This document shows, piece after piece, positions 38,201 to 51,050 of a stretch of DNA of 64,000 nt (the first letter of the stretch is position 1; each line of letters opens with the position of its first letter). Source of the DNA: Lichenostomus cassidix (Eukaryota; Chordata; Aves; Passeriformes; Meliphagidae). The DNA lies in assembly GCA_008360975.2 (NCBI GenBank), contig CM039179.1:52248561-52312560 (forward strand), written 5' to 3'. A program made the translations under genes and the position numbers. Under the pieces are notes generated by a model that was not told the origin of the DNA, did not search any database, and worked only from the letters and a program-made list of their open reading frames with translations.

Positions 38201-40994
38201 AAGCAACTGTAGTTAAGATGGAAGTCACATTCCTGGACAAATCAGTATTTGGATATTAAATGGGCAAATGTTGAAATAGTGACTGGATAGGGCTCTCAGA
38301 TTAACTCTGAATCAGGTTCTCTCTTACCAGTCATATTGTTAAATGTGAATGAATTTAAAGCGATAGAAAAAATAGAATTTTCTTTGATAACTTGTTTTAC
38401 CCACTCTGTTTTAGTGTAAAGAATTCTTGAAGATAAAATTTAGAGGAGAATTCATTACATTAAGTGAATAATCCTGAGTATTGCAGATGTGGGGATTCCA
38501 TGATGCTGCACCCCAACATATCATTCAAATTTAGTTTGTTTAACATAGCATATAAAGAATTAGCAATAACAGTGGCTCCATTTACTAAAATTATGTCGAT
38601 ATTTAAAAGATTTTTTAAAATACTCAAAACAACCAGATGCCCATTTCTTACACTTCACAGTGTATTTTTATTATACCTTAGATTTTAAAATATGTGTCTC
38701 TTCATCCTTTCAGAAGTAGACACTGGTACAATATTTCTTTTCAAACACTGAATTGTGTTAGTCTTTCAGATACTCACAATACCATTCAGGTAATTCACCA
38801 GTCTAAATCAAAAAAGGGTGTTTTGTGAGATCCTAGGGGTCATCTGAGCTCCCACTGTTTTTACAAAAAGCAATAGGAAAGAAGTATTTGTCTTAGAAAA
38901 GGAAGAACAACTGACCAGCACATATGGAATCTCCTGGTCTGCAATGATATCAAAGTTGTTTATATGGATATCTAGTGAAAGCCAGAAAAACATTTGGATT
39001 TTGAACAAACCAAAATATAGGGGGTTAGTTCATATTTTTATAGAGAACACATGGCTGTTGAATTCAGATACAGTTCTGAATATAATCTGAAGTCTATTTG
39101 TGGTGATCTCAGAGGGTTTAACAATGGCTTTGTCCTGATGACAAATGAATGACATCCTGACATCCTCATGGATGACCAATCCCTGCAGTATGTAGTTCAC
39201 CACTTTTCCTACAAAAAGTTCTTCGCAGAGATTAATTTTGAGAGCATTACATAATATCCAATTTCTTCAACTCAAGAATTAGTCCTACCTGCAGTGAATT
39301 TGAACATTCCAAGGTACAAGTTCCTTGAAATTAAAATGAAGCATCATGCTTCCCATCCTCTCTGTTTACCTCTCTGCTTTGGGCACAGTCATGTACTCAA
39401 ACACAACCCTGCATACTGTCCTGAACAGTTAAATAGAAATGCATTTCTGGAGCTCATCAGTGACTTAAGGACTGAACTTTGTCTTTGCATTTGTAAAGAT
39501 GTCTTTCCCTTAGATGATGGAATTGTGGAGGATGAAACATTTAGGAAGTCAGAATTTGCAAAACCATTTAATGCTTAGGAGAAGCCAGAAATACATTATT
39601 TATCAAGCAATTCTCAATGTTTACATTTATAAATCCAATTGTGCTAAGGAGCACAAATTTTGATAAAGATGGAAACATGATTATCTGTACTGACATATTT
39701 CAAGTAATCCCTGTCACAGTTTTGATCAGGTGAAGTAACTTTCTACATGAACAACTGAGGACAATTCAGAAGTTAGCAGAAGCCATGGACTGTTCCCAAA
39801 GGTCCATATCTGTTCTCAGATGTGGGCCAGAGTAGATAAATAACAGACTTTAGTTGAACAGACAGGAACATAATTTGCTGGTTTGTCTCAAGTTCAGGGA
39901 ACAGACTCTAGACCATTTTATTTCTTTATTATTTTAGTCATAGATAAATACTCTAGAACATCCTCAAAATATTTTTTTCCATGCAGTGCTCTGCTACCAG
40001 CATTCTAAGCCACTTTGGTGATTAAAATGTTAGGGAGAGGATGTTTTTACTTTAATTTAATCTACTGAAAACTTGTTCATGAAGGCTGCCTGCTGTTTTC
40101 CTATGCATGTATTTATACTCTCAGTTTATTGTTGAAGAGATGATCAAAACACAAGAATGTCAATTTCAAGGTAACTTCAGAAAACCTCAATTTGATTTAA
40201 TTCTTATTTGAAGCCAAAATAAATATTCTCATTACAGAACAGACATAGTTTGATCTAGAAAATAAGACACCATGTTTCAATATGATCTGACTGGAAGTTG
40301 CCTTTGATCACTTAAATGCAAAATTACATATGTATAGACTATTTCAGTTCCTATGACCCACCAAAGGATGAAACTACTGCATTAAATCACTAAAATTAAT
40401 AATTAACTATTAAAGAAATAATTTCAACATTTACTTCTAACATCAAAATTTTAATTACATTTCAAAATATTCTGGAGCAATAGCATTTTATTTCAGTTTT
40501 AAAACGCTGTTATAAGAGGGAAAAAATTGTACCATTGCAAGTAATAAAATCTTTTTCTAATGCAAAACAATGGGCAAAATTTCCTATTAGATCTTCTTTA
40601 TAGTTGTATGAAAAGACACCTCTATAAAGCTAATGTTTATTCACAGAGTGTATGCACCACAAAGAGTAGTTATGCAGGTATCTTCTTATCGAAAATCTTA
40701 AGCTGTCCCAAGTGTTTTGTCTCACCTGTTAAAGGATAGCTTCAGCTTAACTATTTTATTTGTTGTCACAGTTTGGGAACTGTAGACCTGTATTTGAAGC
40801 TGACCTAAGTATTTCAAGGTTGTTTCATGTCTGGTAGTACAGTGCTAATAATAATAATTTTCACTAATAGCATCAGAGCTGTAAGCTTATATGAAAATAA
40901 AGTCTTGGTCTGTTGGCCACAAACCATACAAATAATGTTGAAGGCCTTTAAAGTCTGTTAAATTGCTGGAAGGTTGTGGCATTTTGTAGCTTGG

Positions 40995-41085
40995 ATTTCT
41001 CTGTTTGGTTGGGGGGTTTTTGTTTGCTTATTTGCTTGTTTGGTTTGGTGGTTTGCTTTGTGCTGTTTTTTGGGGTTTTTTTCTG
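40995..41085. repeat. T/G-rich low-complexity tract
   Basis: About 90 bp of T and G runs, such as 'gtttgcttgtttggtttggt' variants and 'tttttggggttttttt'. Translation gives only Phe, Gly, Val, Leu and Cys strings. Not assigned to a family. Confidence 0.75.
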
Positions 41086-42015
41086 TCCAAACTTTGAAGA
41101 AAACAGATTTCATCATATATATTCTTTATTTGTTTTTCAATAATTCCCTTTTCTTTCTCCTAAATTTAAAACAAAACTTGATTTTATGTATATTAGCAAG
41201 CATGTAAATGCTTGTCATTTAAAGATTCCGGAAGATTTAGTTAAATAACTGCACTTTGAGTCAAGGCCTTCCAGGAATAATTTCCAGTTGGTCTATACTC
41301 TCCTGTTATAAGAATCATTTACTATTTACCTAAAACTAAATTATCTACCTGCCTTTTTTTCAGATGGAAAAATGCTGTCAAATGCTGAGTTGAAAACTGA
41401 CCACAATCTGAAGGTCACATGAAAAGTTGATTTTGCATTCAACAAATTAATATTAAGTACATTGTGAGACACAGCATTAGTTACTGCAAGCAATATTGAG
41501 TATGAGTAAAAGTTAACATTTTAGAAATTGCAAAAGCCAATGTATGCAGAACATTAAGAATGGAACAACTTTAAGAATCTGAGGAGAGCTATATGTGCAC
41601 CGCTTTGAACACATAAAAATTAAGTCATATAAAATTTGATCTTGAAATACCAGTCTTCATAATAATGAAAGAAATTATAGGAAAGTAAAATATGACTTCA
41701 GGTCAATTTTTTTCCCTTTAATGACAATTTACAGAAATAAGAATAGGTACTAATTCCATGCTTGCAAGTAAATCTTATGTCTTAATATTGACTTTCTCAT
41801 GTGAACTAATGTTTTGATTCAGTGAGCCTAATACCATGTCAAGACACATCCCATTGTGTTTTCACCTCCATTTCCAGAGTTACAGAAGTCTCCTACAGGT
41901 CCTACACAGCTTCTGTCAATCAAATATGAATGTCACAGATAAACTAGGTTATCTCATATGGCACTGGACACCTTCAATTAGGATGATTCAAACTAAATAT
42001 CCAAAGAGTGTAATA

Positions 42016-42055
42016 GGAACTTTATAAACCATGATCACATGGTTTATAAAGTTCC
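42016..42055. repeat. Perfect palindrome, 18-bp arms, 4-nt loop
   Basis: GGAACTTTATAAACCATG at 42016-42033 is exactly mirrored by its reverse complement at 42038-42055 around the loop ATCA. A single strand would fold into a perfect 18-bp hairpin. There is no T-run or other terminator context, and no transposon ends are seen next to it. Confidence 0.92.
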
Positions 42056-42902
42056 CCACATGCAAGCTGTAGTGAAACTGTGTTGCTTGCAATACAGAAA
42101 TTAATCCACACCACAAAAATGAATCTCACTGTTAGACATTGACCAGAATTAAATTAAATTTAAAATAACACTCTATGCACAAAGTTATACCTGTTAGGCA
42201 TTCTTATTTTCACAGATAAAGATTTAATGAACTTAAAGATGTTTTCTGTCATGTTGAACAGAAAATAAAGTACTAAAAGAAATATGTGGAAGAAATTTTA
42301 TGAAAGTCATGATCCAAAGAAGTTCATTGCTATATTGTGAAAAGTAGCACACAAGAATAGCACAAGAGAATGTGGAAGAGTGATTATTGCTGTTCAGTGC
42401 CAAAAGAACATGGACACAAAATCCCAATTATTAAAATTGTGTAAATGGACCTTTTTTGATGTCATTACTGAAAAAAAGTAGGATTTAGTAGCCCTCATAA
42501 CCATCGTAAAGTTGTAGATATTTAGTAGCTCTGGAGCTGTAAAAAGTCCAGCACAATATTGAGAATCAAAGGAAAGACCTCAGGGAAGAAAACAGATGGA
42601 GATGTGTGAAAGGTATGGAGATGTATGAAAAGGTAAGTCCAAGGTCAAGAGTCAATAGCAGGAATAGAGAATCAAAAACTGATCAGGAGTTAAAGTGAAG
42701 AGCTAAAAGAGAGCTAGGAGCTGAAGTCATGTGTGTTAGACATCAGGAAAGAAGCAGAGGAACAGACACAAAAAGGTGTTCCAGTATACAGCTACCTCTT
42801 AACCACTCTAATGGCTGTTAAACGTTATGTCCAACAAGTATAAACAGTTTAAAAAGAGTCATTTTGTCCTATTAGAGGGAATTGAGATGAAAGTTTTGAG
42901 AA

Positions 42903-43862
42903 GCAGAATCAGAACCAATTATGTTGGAAAAGACATCTGAGATTATAGAGTCCAACCTAGGACCTAACATCACCATGTCCACTGGACTATGGCACTAAGT
43001 ACCTCATCCAGTCTTTCCTTAAACACTTCCAGGGAATGTCATTCCACCCCCTCCCTGGGCAGTTCATTTCAACCTATAATCATCCTTTCTGTGAAAAACT
43101 TCTTCCTACTGTCTGACCTATCCCCTGATGCAATTTAAGACTATGTCCTCTTGTCCTGTCATTAGTTGCATGAGAGAAGAGACCAAACCCCACCTGGCTA
43201 CAACTTCCTTTTAGGCAGTTGTAGAGAGCGATGAGGTCTCCCCTGAGAGTCCTTTTCTCCAGGACTAAACAACTTTAGCTCCCTCAGCCACTCCTCATAA
43301 AGCTTGTGCTCCAGACCTTCACCAGGTCTGTTGCCCTTCTCTGGACTCACTCCAGCCTCTCAGTCTCCTTCCTAAGCTGGGGTGTCCAAAACCGGACACA
43401 GCACTCGAGCTGTGGCCTCACCAGTGCCAAGTACAGGGGGATAATACCTGCCCTGGTCCTGCTGGTCACACTATTGCTGATACAGGCCAGGATGCCATTG
43501 GCCTTCTTGGCCACCTGGGCACTGCTGGCTCATGTTCAACCAACTGTTAACCAGCACCTCCAGGTCCTTTTCTGCTGGACAGCTTTCCAGCCACCTTGCT
43601 CCCAGCCTGTAGCACTACACAGGGATATTCTGGCCAAAGTGCAGGACCTGGTACGAGATGTTGTTGAACCTCATACCATTAATCTGAGCCCATTGACTCA
43701 GCCTGTCCACATCCCTCTGCAGAGCCTTTCTATCCTCCAGCAGATCAGCCCACCCACCCCACTGAGTGTTTTCTGCAAATTTAACAAGGTTAGACTTGAT
43801 CCCCTCATCCAGATCATCAATTTAGATATTAAACAGGACTGGGACAAGTAATGATCCCCTGA
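42903..43862 (-). mobile_element. CR1 LINE, 5'-truncated, about 960 bp
   Basis: On the plus strand the copy opens with 'gcagaatcagaaccaattat' and 'ttggaaaagacatctgagat', the complement of a CR1 3' end. It continues through 'gttgcccttctctggactca' and 'atccagatcatcaatttaga' to about 43862. The element runs on the minus strand and covers the RT C-terminal region to the 3' end. The 181-codon plus-strand frame at 43306-43851 is antisense to CR1 and not a gene. Its 5' break is at nearly the same CR1 position as the break at 6391. Confidence 0.95.
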
Positions 43863-44080
43863 TCTCCATAAACTTATGAATATTTTCTCAGTCATGAATT
43901 ATGGCCTTTCTCCACACCTGGAACATAAGTGAGTAGAGTAAAATGGTTTGAAAGCATTTATTGCTGTGGATATTACTATGCTTTGTAACATTTGTTTTGT
44001 ACTTTATGTAACAGCTGGATCCCAAAGCCAGATCATTTCAAACTGGAAATTCAAGCATGTGCAATAGGACAGTAAAAAAA

Positions 44081-44086
44081 GTTAAT
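44081..44086. repeat. Target-site duplication GTTAAT (left copy)
   Basis: GTTAAT precedes the LTR and is repeated exactly at 44350-44355. Confidence 0.85.
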
Positions 44087-44349
44087 TGTGGCTAGCACAG
44101 GTTTTTCCCATGAGAAATTTTCTTGTGTTTTATAAATAAAGATAAAGTCTGGATGTTGTTGGAACAGTGTCCCAGAACTTGGACAGTGCAGGCCTGGCCA
44201 ATCAGGCCTGGGGGAAGGCTTCTGACTGACCAATCTGGGTGACTTTTGAGAACTCTATATATGTGATGAAATCAAAACAATAAAGTTCATTCTTTCTTGC
44301 CACTGAGAACTGGTGCCTTCATTACTCTGCTAGCTGCTCAACAGCGACA
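44087..44349 (+). mobile_element. Solo LTR, 263 bp, copy B of a class II-like family
   Basis: The block begins TGTGGCTAGCACAGG and ends CTCAACAGCGACA, with a perfect 6-bp duplication GTTAAT on both sides. It is the reverse complement of copy A at 16660-16922, with identical length and about 9 base differences. It carries CCAAT motifs at 44198-44202 and 44230-44234, a TATATAT motif at 44256-44262 and AATAAA at 44279-44284, a compact U3-R-U5 arrangement. No internal proviral sequence adjoins. The two copies have different duplications, so they are independent insertions rather than a segmental duplication. Confidence 0.95.
44198..44284 (+). promoter_or_regulatory. LTR promoter and poly(A) signals (CCAAT, TATA, AATAAA)
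   Basis: CCAAT (44198-44202, 44230-44234), TATATAT (44256-44262) and AATAAA (44279-44284) lie in the order expected for a short LTR. The motifs are intact in both copies of the family. Whether they drive transcription cannot be told from sequence. Confidence 0.6.
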
Positions 44350-44355
44350 GTTAAT
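44350..44355. repeat. Target-site duplication GTTAAT (right copy)
   Basis: Exact repeat of 44081-44086. Confidence 0.85.
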
Positions 44356-47300
44356 TTCTCATAAGTCCTTCACTACCCTGATCTGAAAGAGGTACATCAA
44401 AAATGGCAACTAGGACACATGACAGAGGACAAATAAAAGTAGTACAAACAGTGCATTGAATATTAAAAGACTAATGCATATAAGACTATACAATCAGAAG
44501 TACTGTTGCTAAGAAAATGTAATTTAACTGTATAAGAAGAAAGATTAAAATAATTGATGCATCATTCTAAAGAGAGGTTCCTTAGCAAAAAATATCAAAA
44601 TTGAACTTCTTTATTAAAATTGCCAAATAACCAACAAGAAAATAACTGAGAATTAATACTGAAGAAAAAGATCCAGGAAGAGAGTATCCCTTCCCAGAAA
44701 TGTACAAGTTTCCAGTAATGTTTAGACTGCGCTTATTCTGTTTTTTAAAGCTACTGGTAGATTCTTTGATTGATGATTTAGGTATTAGCTCATTTGTTTG
44801 GGAAAGGAAAAAGACTTTTTATTCATGTTTATAACTTTAGAGGGTACTCCAGCTCTTGAATCCAGATTATGTTGGTTCCTAAATAATGAGTTTGGAAATC
44901 TTGCAATAACAAAGATCACTCTTTTTCTTGTATGGTATATATATACCCAGCACTGAGGGTGTTAACTACTGGGAATCCCATTTTTTCTCTTCTACAAATA
45001 TCACCCTTTAGATGGTTAGCTCATTACTCTGAATTTCATTCTTGGAGGAAGGTTTCTGAGTCTTAAGCAATGCAACCCTATGAATCATAACACTTAAAGG
45101 CATTTGTTGAATGTCTGCTTTAGAGATACACTGTTAGCATCTGTCTTCGAGAACTCAGTAAAAATGGATGGAGTCCTCAAGATTAAGAAAAAGAAAAAAA
45201 AAGAAAAAAAAGACAAGGTGCCTGTCTTAAAATGGCAAAGAATGGGGAAATAAGTGAGCAGAAAAGACATTGACCAGCTAGTCAACTTGATTTTGCAGAA
45301 AAATACCATAAAATAATAAATAAAATGTTTGTAACTACACAGAAGATAACAAGGAGAAAAATGACAGCAACACACTAAGGACTATCTCACAAACAATTAT
45401 CTTTTTCAACATTTTTCTTAACTATGACAAGGTAGTAAACCTTGTAGATAAAGGAGAAGCTGTAGATTTTCCATATCTTGATTTTTCAAAGGCTTTTTAT
45501 GTGTTGCTGTTATTAATGAGCCTTGCCAAATAGCTAAGATATATCAGGTTTTTCAGGACTCTACTAAGAGGTCCATGTTAGTTATTAATAATGATTTGAA
45601 CAATGCAATAGGAAGACAGGATTAGAAATGAAAATTACCCTAACCAGTGGGGAAAGCAGCATGATGAAATAACATGACATCTTTTAAGACTGTGTCTTAA
45701 GTCTTACAATTACATAGAAATAACAATCGCCATATATACAGGCTAGGAAGCAGCAGATTATGTGACAGTTACAGCAAAAGCTCTGGGAATTTTAATGGCT
45801 TAGTAATGTCACACCTAGTGAAATAAGGAAAATATTCTAATAAATATAATTAAAATTTTATCTAAAACTTTGTAAGACCTCAATACCAGTAGAAAAAAGT
45901 AACCATTTAAAACACTCTGGTAGAAATTGTTTGGCTTTTTGTTCCACTGCAAAAGGGTGATTGTCTCCCTGTCTTATAGCCACTGAAGCCATATGGAAGA
46001 TAATATAGATAATTTCAAGTGTCACTGAACCCTTATATTTAGGAAATTGTATCAATGCCTAGGCATTAACATACAAGCTATATGTTTACATGTAGTCAAG
46101 GGAGATGTGACCAATATGGACAGGGGAGTCTATAAGGATTTGGTTTTTTATGTAAGGATAGGTTTTAGTTGCCACGTGCGGTGCCCCAAAGGCTTGAGAG
46201 ATCTAAATGGGTAAGGCATATTTGATACAAGGACTTAGAGAAGAACTTTGCCATCCTGAAACCACAGTAATGGATCAGAAAGAGTGTCCCAGAGCCCTTC
46301 AAATGAATGAACAACAAATGAATGAAGGTGTCATTCTTTACCTTAAACTTTTATTCCGCTGCTTTGCTTTAGAGTAGACTAAATCACTGCTGTTGGTTGT
46401 TTTAGCCATGTAGTCAGTTACTCTACAGGAAGTTATCAGATCTATGTCAGAGGTGTAGACCCCTACACCTAGAAAATAATTTGGGTGTCTACAGCATGAA
46501 CATCTCACCCAGGGCCTGGGCTAAATTTAGTGTATGTATTTCAAATCCTTTGGTTTTTCACTAGTTATTCCATGCTTCCTGATGACAATAAGTGTCAAAA
46601 AAAAATAAAACAGGATAATAGGACACAATGTAGAAAACTACAACCAAATTATTAGGAAAAATGTACAGGAAAAGGTTCCAGAGATGGCAAAACCATCCTT
46701 AGAATAGTGGTGACCAGCAAGCTTACACAAGACTTATTCTTTTTAAATGGAATGCCAGAAGAAAGAAATAATTTGTTCTGGGTCAAATATATAACATACA
46801 GAAGATGTTGAAAACGATGTTTCAGTTCTCTCAATTCCCAGTACTAATTTTCCCCATTGGGATTTAACTATGCTTTTGCTCTGATGGAATTGCTCCAACA
46901 CTGAAGCCTAGTAAACCAGTAATTCTTAAGTAACTCCTACCTCAATATAGATATGGAAGAGAGGGAGGGACCATAAATATTTTCTGGAAGCTTCACTACA
47001 GATAAATTAAGAAGCTGCTTTACAAGCTAGAGAGTTTCTGAGGGGAAGTATGAAGGTATTAGCATCTGCCACATTTAGACTTTTCGTTGGAGACCACCTT
47101 AAAGTGCCTATCTCCTTCCATCAGTTATCTGGGGTGCTTAGTTCAGACTCGAATCCTAATTTCAGATTTGCTGCAGCAGTAATTAAGACTGATTCACTCA
47201 GGCTTTCTAAGTTAATTGGATAAATTATAATTACTCTAAAATATATGACAGTCTTCTTTCTGTGATACAACTTTTGTTCAAAACCTTTACATTTCCCAGC

Positions 47301-48296
47301 AAGAACATTTTAGACTGCTAACTCAAGAATGAAAGGCTGGGCAGACTCCAGCCTAAACATTACTCTTTTATCTTGCCTGCTATATCTTCTTCCTCTCCAC
47401 ATATGCACAGATGAACTTATGAAAAATACATTGCAAACATGAATTATAAACCCCCAGAACATATGGCAGCCCATAAAGAATACCTCCATAAAGGTTCTGT
47501 TGAAAATGAAATGCTTTTATTTTCCAAAACAAAACTGTGATAGCCAGCAAGCCTACAACCACTATTAGTGGTCCACATCCTCTGCTAAAGGGGCAAGATC
47601 ACTCCTTATTTGACACAATGGGCTAATGTGATGGTTATGAAAGAAAACAATGTGCACTATGTACCAAAACTGGTCCTGATACAGGTGCTCTTAAGGCAGA
47701 CACAGGTGCTTTGACATGGAATGGAAACTACAACACCTCATGGCTCTCTCTGTTTATTCATCACCTTTCAGACCTCAGCTACCTGAAAAAGGCAGGTACT
47801 ATCTGAAGTCAAATTACATTTACAGAAATTACAAGGAGCTGCCATGAAAGAAATTAATTATATAATGCTTGGAAGGATATTAGACACACGTTGTCAAGGA
47901 GGTGGATTTTGCCAGTATGTGAGATGGTATATGAAACAATAAAAAGTATCTCTGTGCATCTAAATTTGCATAATTAGCACACACTGAAACTGAGCCTGGA
48001 GAAGGGGCTAAGGTTTCACCACTTGAAGTCCTCTTTTAGAGTCTTAACGATATAAATGCATTAATAGACAAAAAACTTTAGGTGCAAGTTAAATGTCTTG
48101 GAGAGGTGAAATGACTCCTATTATGAACTACCATCACATTACCCAAAATGTAACAGAAATCTGTTAATGATTTTGGGAAAGACAGGAAAAAATATTGAAA
48201 ATGGAACCAATTTGATAGTGTTTTTATATCCACAGTCAAATTATCTGTAATTTGGCTTATCTCTTTGTCAAATTGTACAAATTCTAATTGGGAATC

Positions 48297-48325
48297 ATTC
48301 TGAGAATCCAACTGATTCTCAGAAT
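48297..48325. repeat. Small perfect inverted repeat, 12-bp arms
   Basis: ATTCTGAGAATC (48297-48308) is mirrored by GATTCTCAGAAT (48314-48325) around a 5-nt loop CAACT. Function unknown; chance occurrence in a large genome is plausible. Confidence 0.85.
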
Positions 48326-51000
48326 CCAACAAACATATATTCTTGCACTGTTTCATGCTGGTCTTTCCACTGATTTTTAAATCTTAAATTATTCCTTAAC
48401 TCATTCACAGGCATCTCTTGTATCTCAGTAGATACACAGGAAACTTTTTTTCGTCCCACTTTTTCAGTAGATATTCAAGAACATTAATGTATCCCAGATT
48501 ATAAGTTTTAGGGGGTTATTTTTCCTTACTCGATTTTAATATTATAATTACAAAATTTACTTCAGGGTTAAATGTTGCTAAGACTTCATTTCTTTCTCTG
48601 CTGCATGAGACACCTGTTTATACAAAGAAAACATTTTGTGAAATATCATGCAGCAGTGAGGTCTGCAGTGCTATCAATTTCCAAGTCAGATCTTACGAGT
48701 TTTCTACATCCTAGTGATATGACATTTTCCTAAGTGTATTACTACCTTGTATTTATCTAAATTAATTCCTTTACTCTGAGGGAACCTCTTGTGACAGGGT
48801 ATAATCAATCAATCATGCTTTATTTGTAGCAATTCAGCATGACAAGTCATACTTCTGCATTTAAGTGACCAGATTCATTCTGAATGTTTACACATGTGGT
48901 ATTGCTGCATCTTTGCAGCTTCTTAGTGCAAAGTTCATCATTGCTATTCTTGGCCCACAGTGACCGTAAAAATCAAATTTAGATATCTCTATCTAAAAAA
49001 GGTGATTGGACTGAAGGAATAAAAAAAATGTCTGTTACTAAGCACAACCTGTGTCTAAATACAACATTGATGGGAAAAGTCTTACCCATGCAAACTGTGC
49101 AAAATATCAATTTTGCTTTAGCCATAAGGAATGCGCTTGCCTTATAAAAGACAGGGCATTTATCTGACTGTGTGTTTCAAGTAAAGAGTGACTCTCGGCT
49201 TACACTCACTAGGACACGTTCTGAGGTGGATTCCATCCTAGAGGAATAAGTTTTTAAGTGTCAAAAATAATTTGACATCCACAAATTACGGTCTTTATGT
49301 GTTGAATGAAAATATGAGGAACTAACTTAAAAAATACTGGTGGAGACAATTGGATGATAGATAAGTTTTGTTGATTGTTTCTTCTGTATCTTCCGTATTT
49401 TGAAAGCTCATGGCTGTATATTTGAGCCAATTATAGGGTCCCTGGCAGATATTGCTCCCAAATGTAACTTAGAAATAATTGTTCCAATTATAATAGGTGT
49501 TAAGATCTTTATATAGCAATATATTTAGGAGATCAGTACAACAGAATATTTTCATGTGCAGAACAATCCTTTCAAAGTATTTTATAAGTTCTTATATCAC
49601 TAGATTTCTTATATATTAAACATTAAATTTGCTACAATAAAAATTTATCTCTTCAAGGATTTTTTAAATTGCAGCATTCTCCTGCTTTGATTGGTGGTCC
49701 AACACACAGGTGAAACTATTGTATGATCACACTATAAACTCATATGAACATCATATCTCAAAATCGAATATGTATTAATATGCTGATAATAGGACTGAAA
49801 ATGTAATTAAAAAAACAAAGAGAGAAAACATCAAACTATTTTCTGACTTTATGAGATTTTATTGTAGAAGGTCCATATAATGGTAGAAAATAGATTACTG
49901 AACTCTGGCATACACAATTTTATTCTGAATAAATGGTATCTAACCAAAAGGCTTGATTACCTGAAGTGTAAAAATGTAAATGCACTGATATATGAAATGC
50001 AGGTCTAAACAGATTAGCCAGGGGCTAAAAAATAGATGGCTTTAAATGCAAAAATTAGTAATATGGACTCTCTCAAAAAAGTTTTTACATTTACACAGAT
50101 GGCTATTTCATCTACGCCTTGTGATACGTGGGTGTGAAAATCATAATGGAACTGAACCTTACTGCTGATTAACAAAAAGCATCTGTGCTCCTGACATAAA
50201 GACAACAATCAAGCACTAAAACAATAACCATGGAGAAATATTTTTGATCTTTCTTAAAGCTCCTTAGTGAAGAATAGCAATTTAATAGGATTTCAGAATT
50301 ACTGCTTGGGAAAATGACAGTGATAAACCACTGATTATTTTTTTCAACATAATTGACTTTGCAGAGAGCTTCTTTCGATTTCTGAAACTCTGCAGGTAAT
50401 CTGAGCTAGCATCACACCTTCCATCCATAAAACTGAATGTAGGGCTTCTACTTTTCTCCACTACGTGCACATATCATTAATTTGAGAATTGTTTGTTCTA
50501 TAAGTTTGTTTAAGGCATACACCAGATAGCTTAAATTCAGTAATATTACTTGGTATTAGTGAATATTTGGAAGTTTCACTGAGGCAAATATAACAAAAGG
50601 TGTTATTTTATCTTTGAGAGTGTTGAAGAGACCTTGATCAGCTTTTTTTCTCCCTCAGATATTCTACAGCAACACATATAATAAAAACTGCTATAATATG
50701 CAATGGTCACAGTCATCCATTTATGTCCCCGCCTTAGGTTATATATCAAGGTTAAACCAGATTAATTAAAACTATAAAATATATGGGGTTTTAAGTGCTA
50801 GCCTGATTAGGTATTTAAATAAATAAATAATCAAGAGATGTCTTGGAGATTTTACATTAGAATTTAATTGAATTTTGAAAGCATTTGTTTTGTTTTTACA
50901 GATTGAGTTTGAAATCATCTAGAGTACAATATACACAAATAAAGATTAGAATTTATTTGAAACACTCAATGATATTTTATCTAATTCCAATATTTCCAGA

Positions 51001-51050
51001 TTTTTTTATTTGTTTGGTTGGGTTTTTTTTGTTTTGTTGGTCATTTTTTT
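51001..51050. repeat. T/G-rich low-complexity tract
   Basis: T runs with 'ttggttgggtttt' and 'ttgttttgttggt'. Similar in character to the tracts at 40995 and 60420. No family assigned. Confidence 0.7.

Larger units (their letters stand above)
35233..42902. other. AT-rich non-coding DNA, 7.7 kb
   Basis: No gene or named interspersed repeat. The longest frames (91 codons at 37261-37536, 94 codons at 39294-39578, both plus) have no domain or signal peptide I can recognise. AT-only patches lie at 37910-37962. A T/G-rich tract (40995-41085) and a perfect palindrome (42016-42055) are listed separately. Confidence 0.5.

Noticed and set aside
43306..43851. 181-codon plus-strand open frame
   Set aside because: It lies wholly inside a minus-strand CR1 and is antisense to the RT region.
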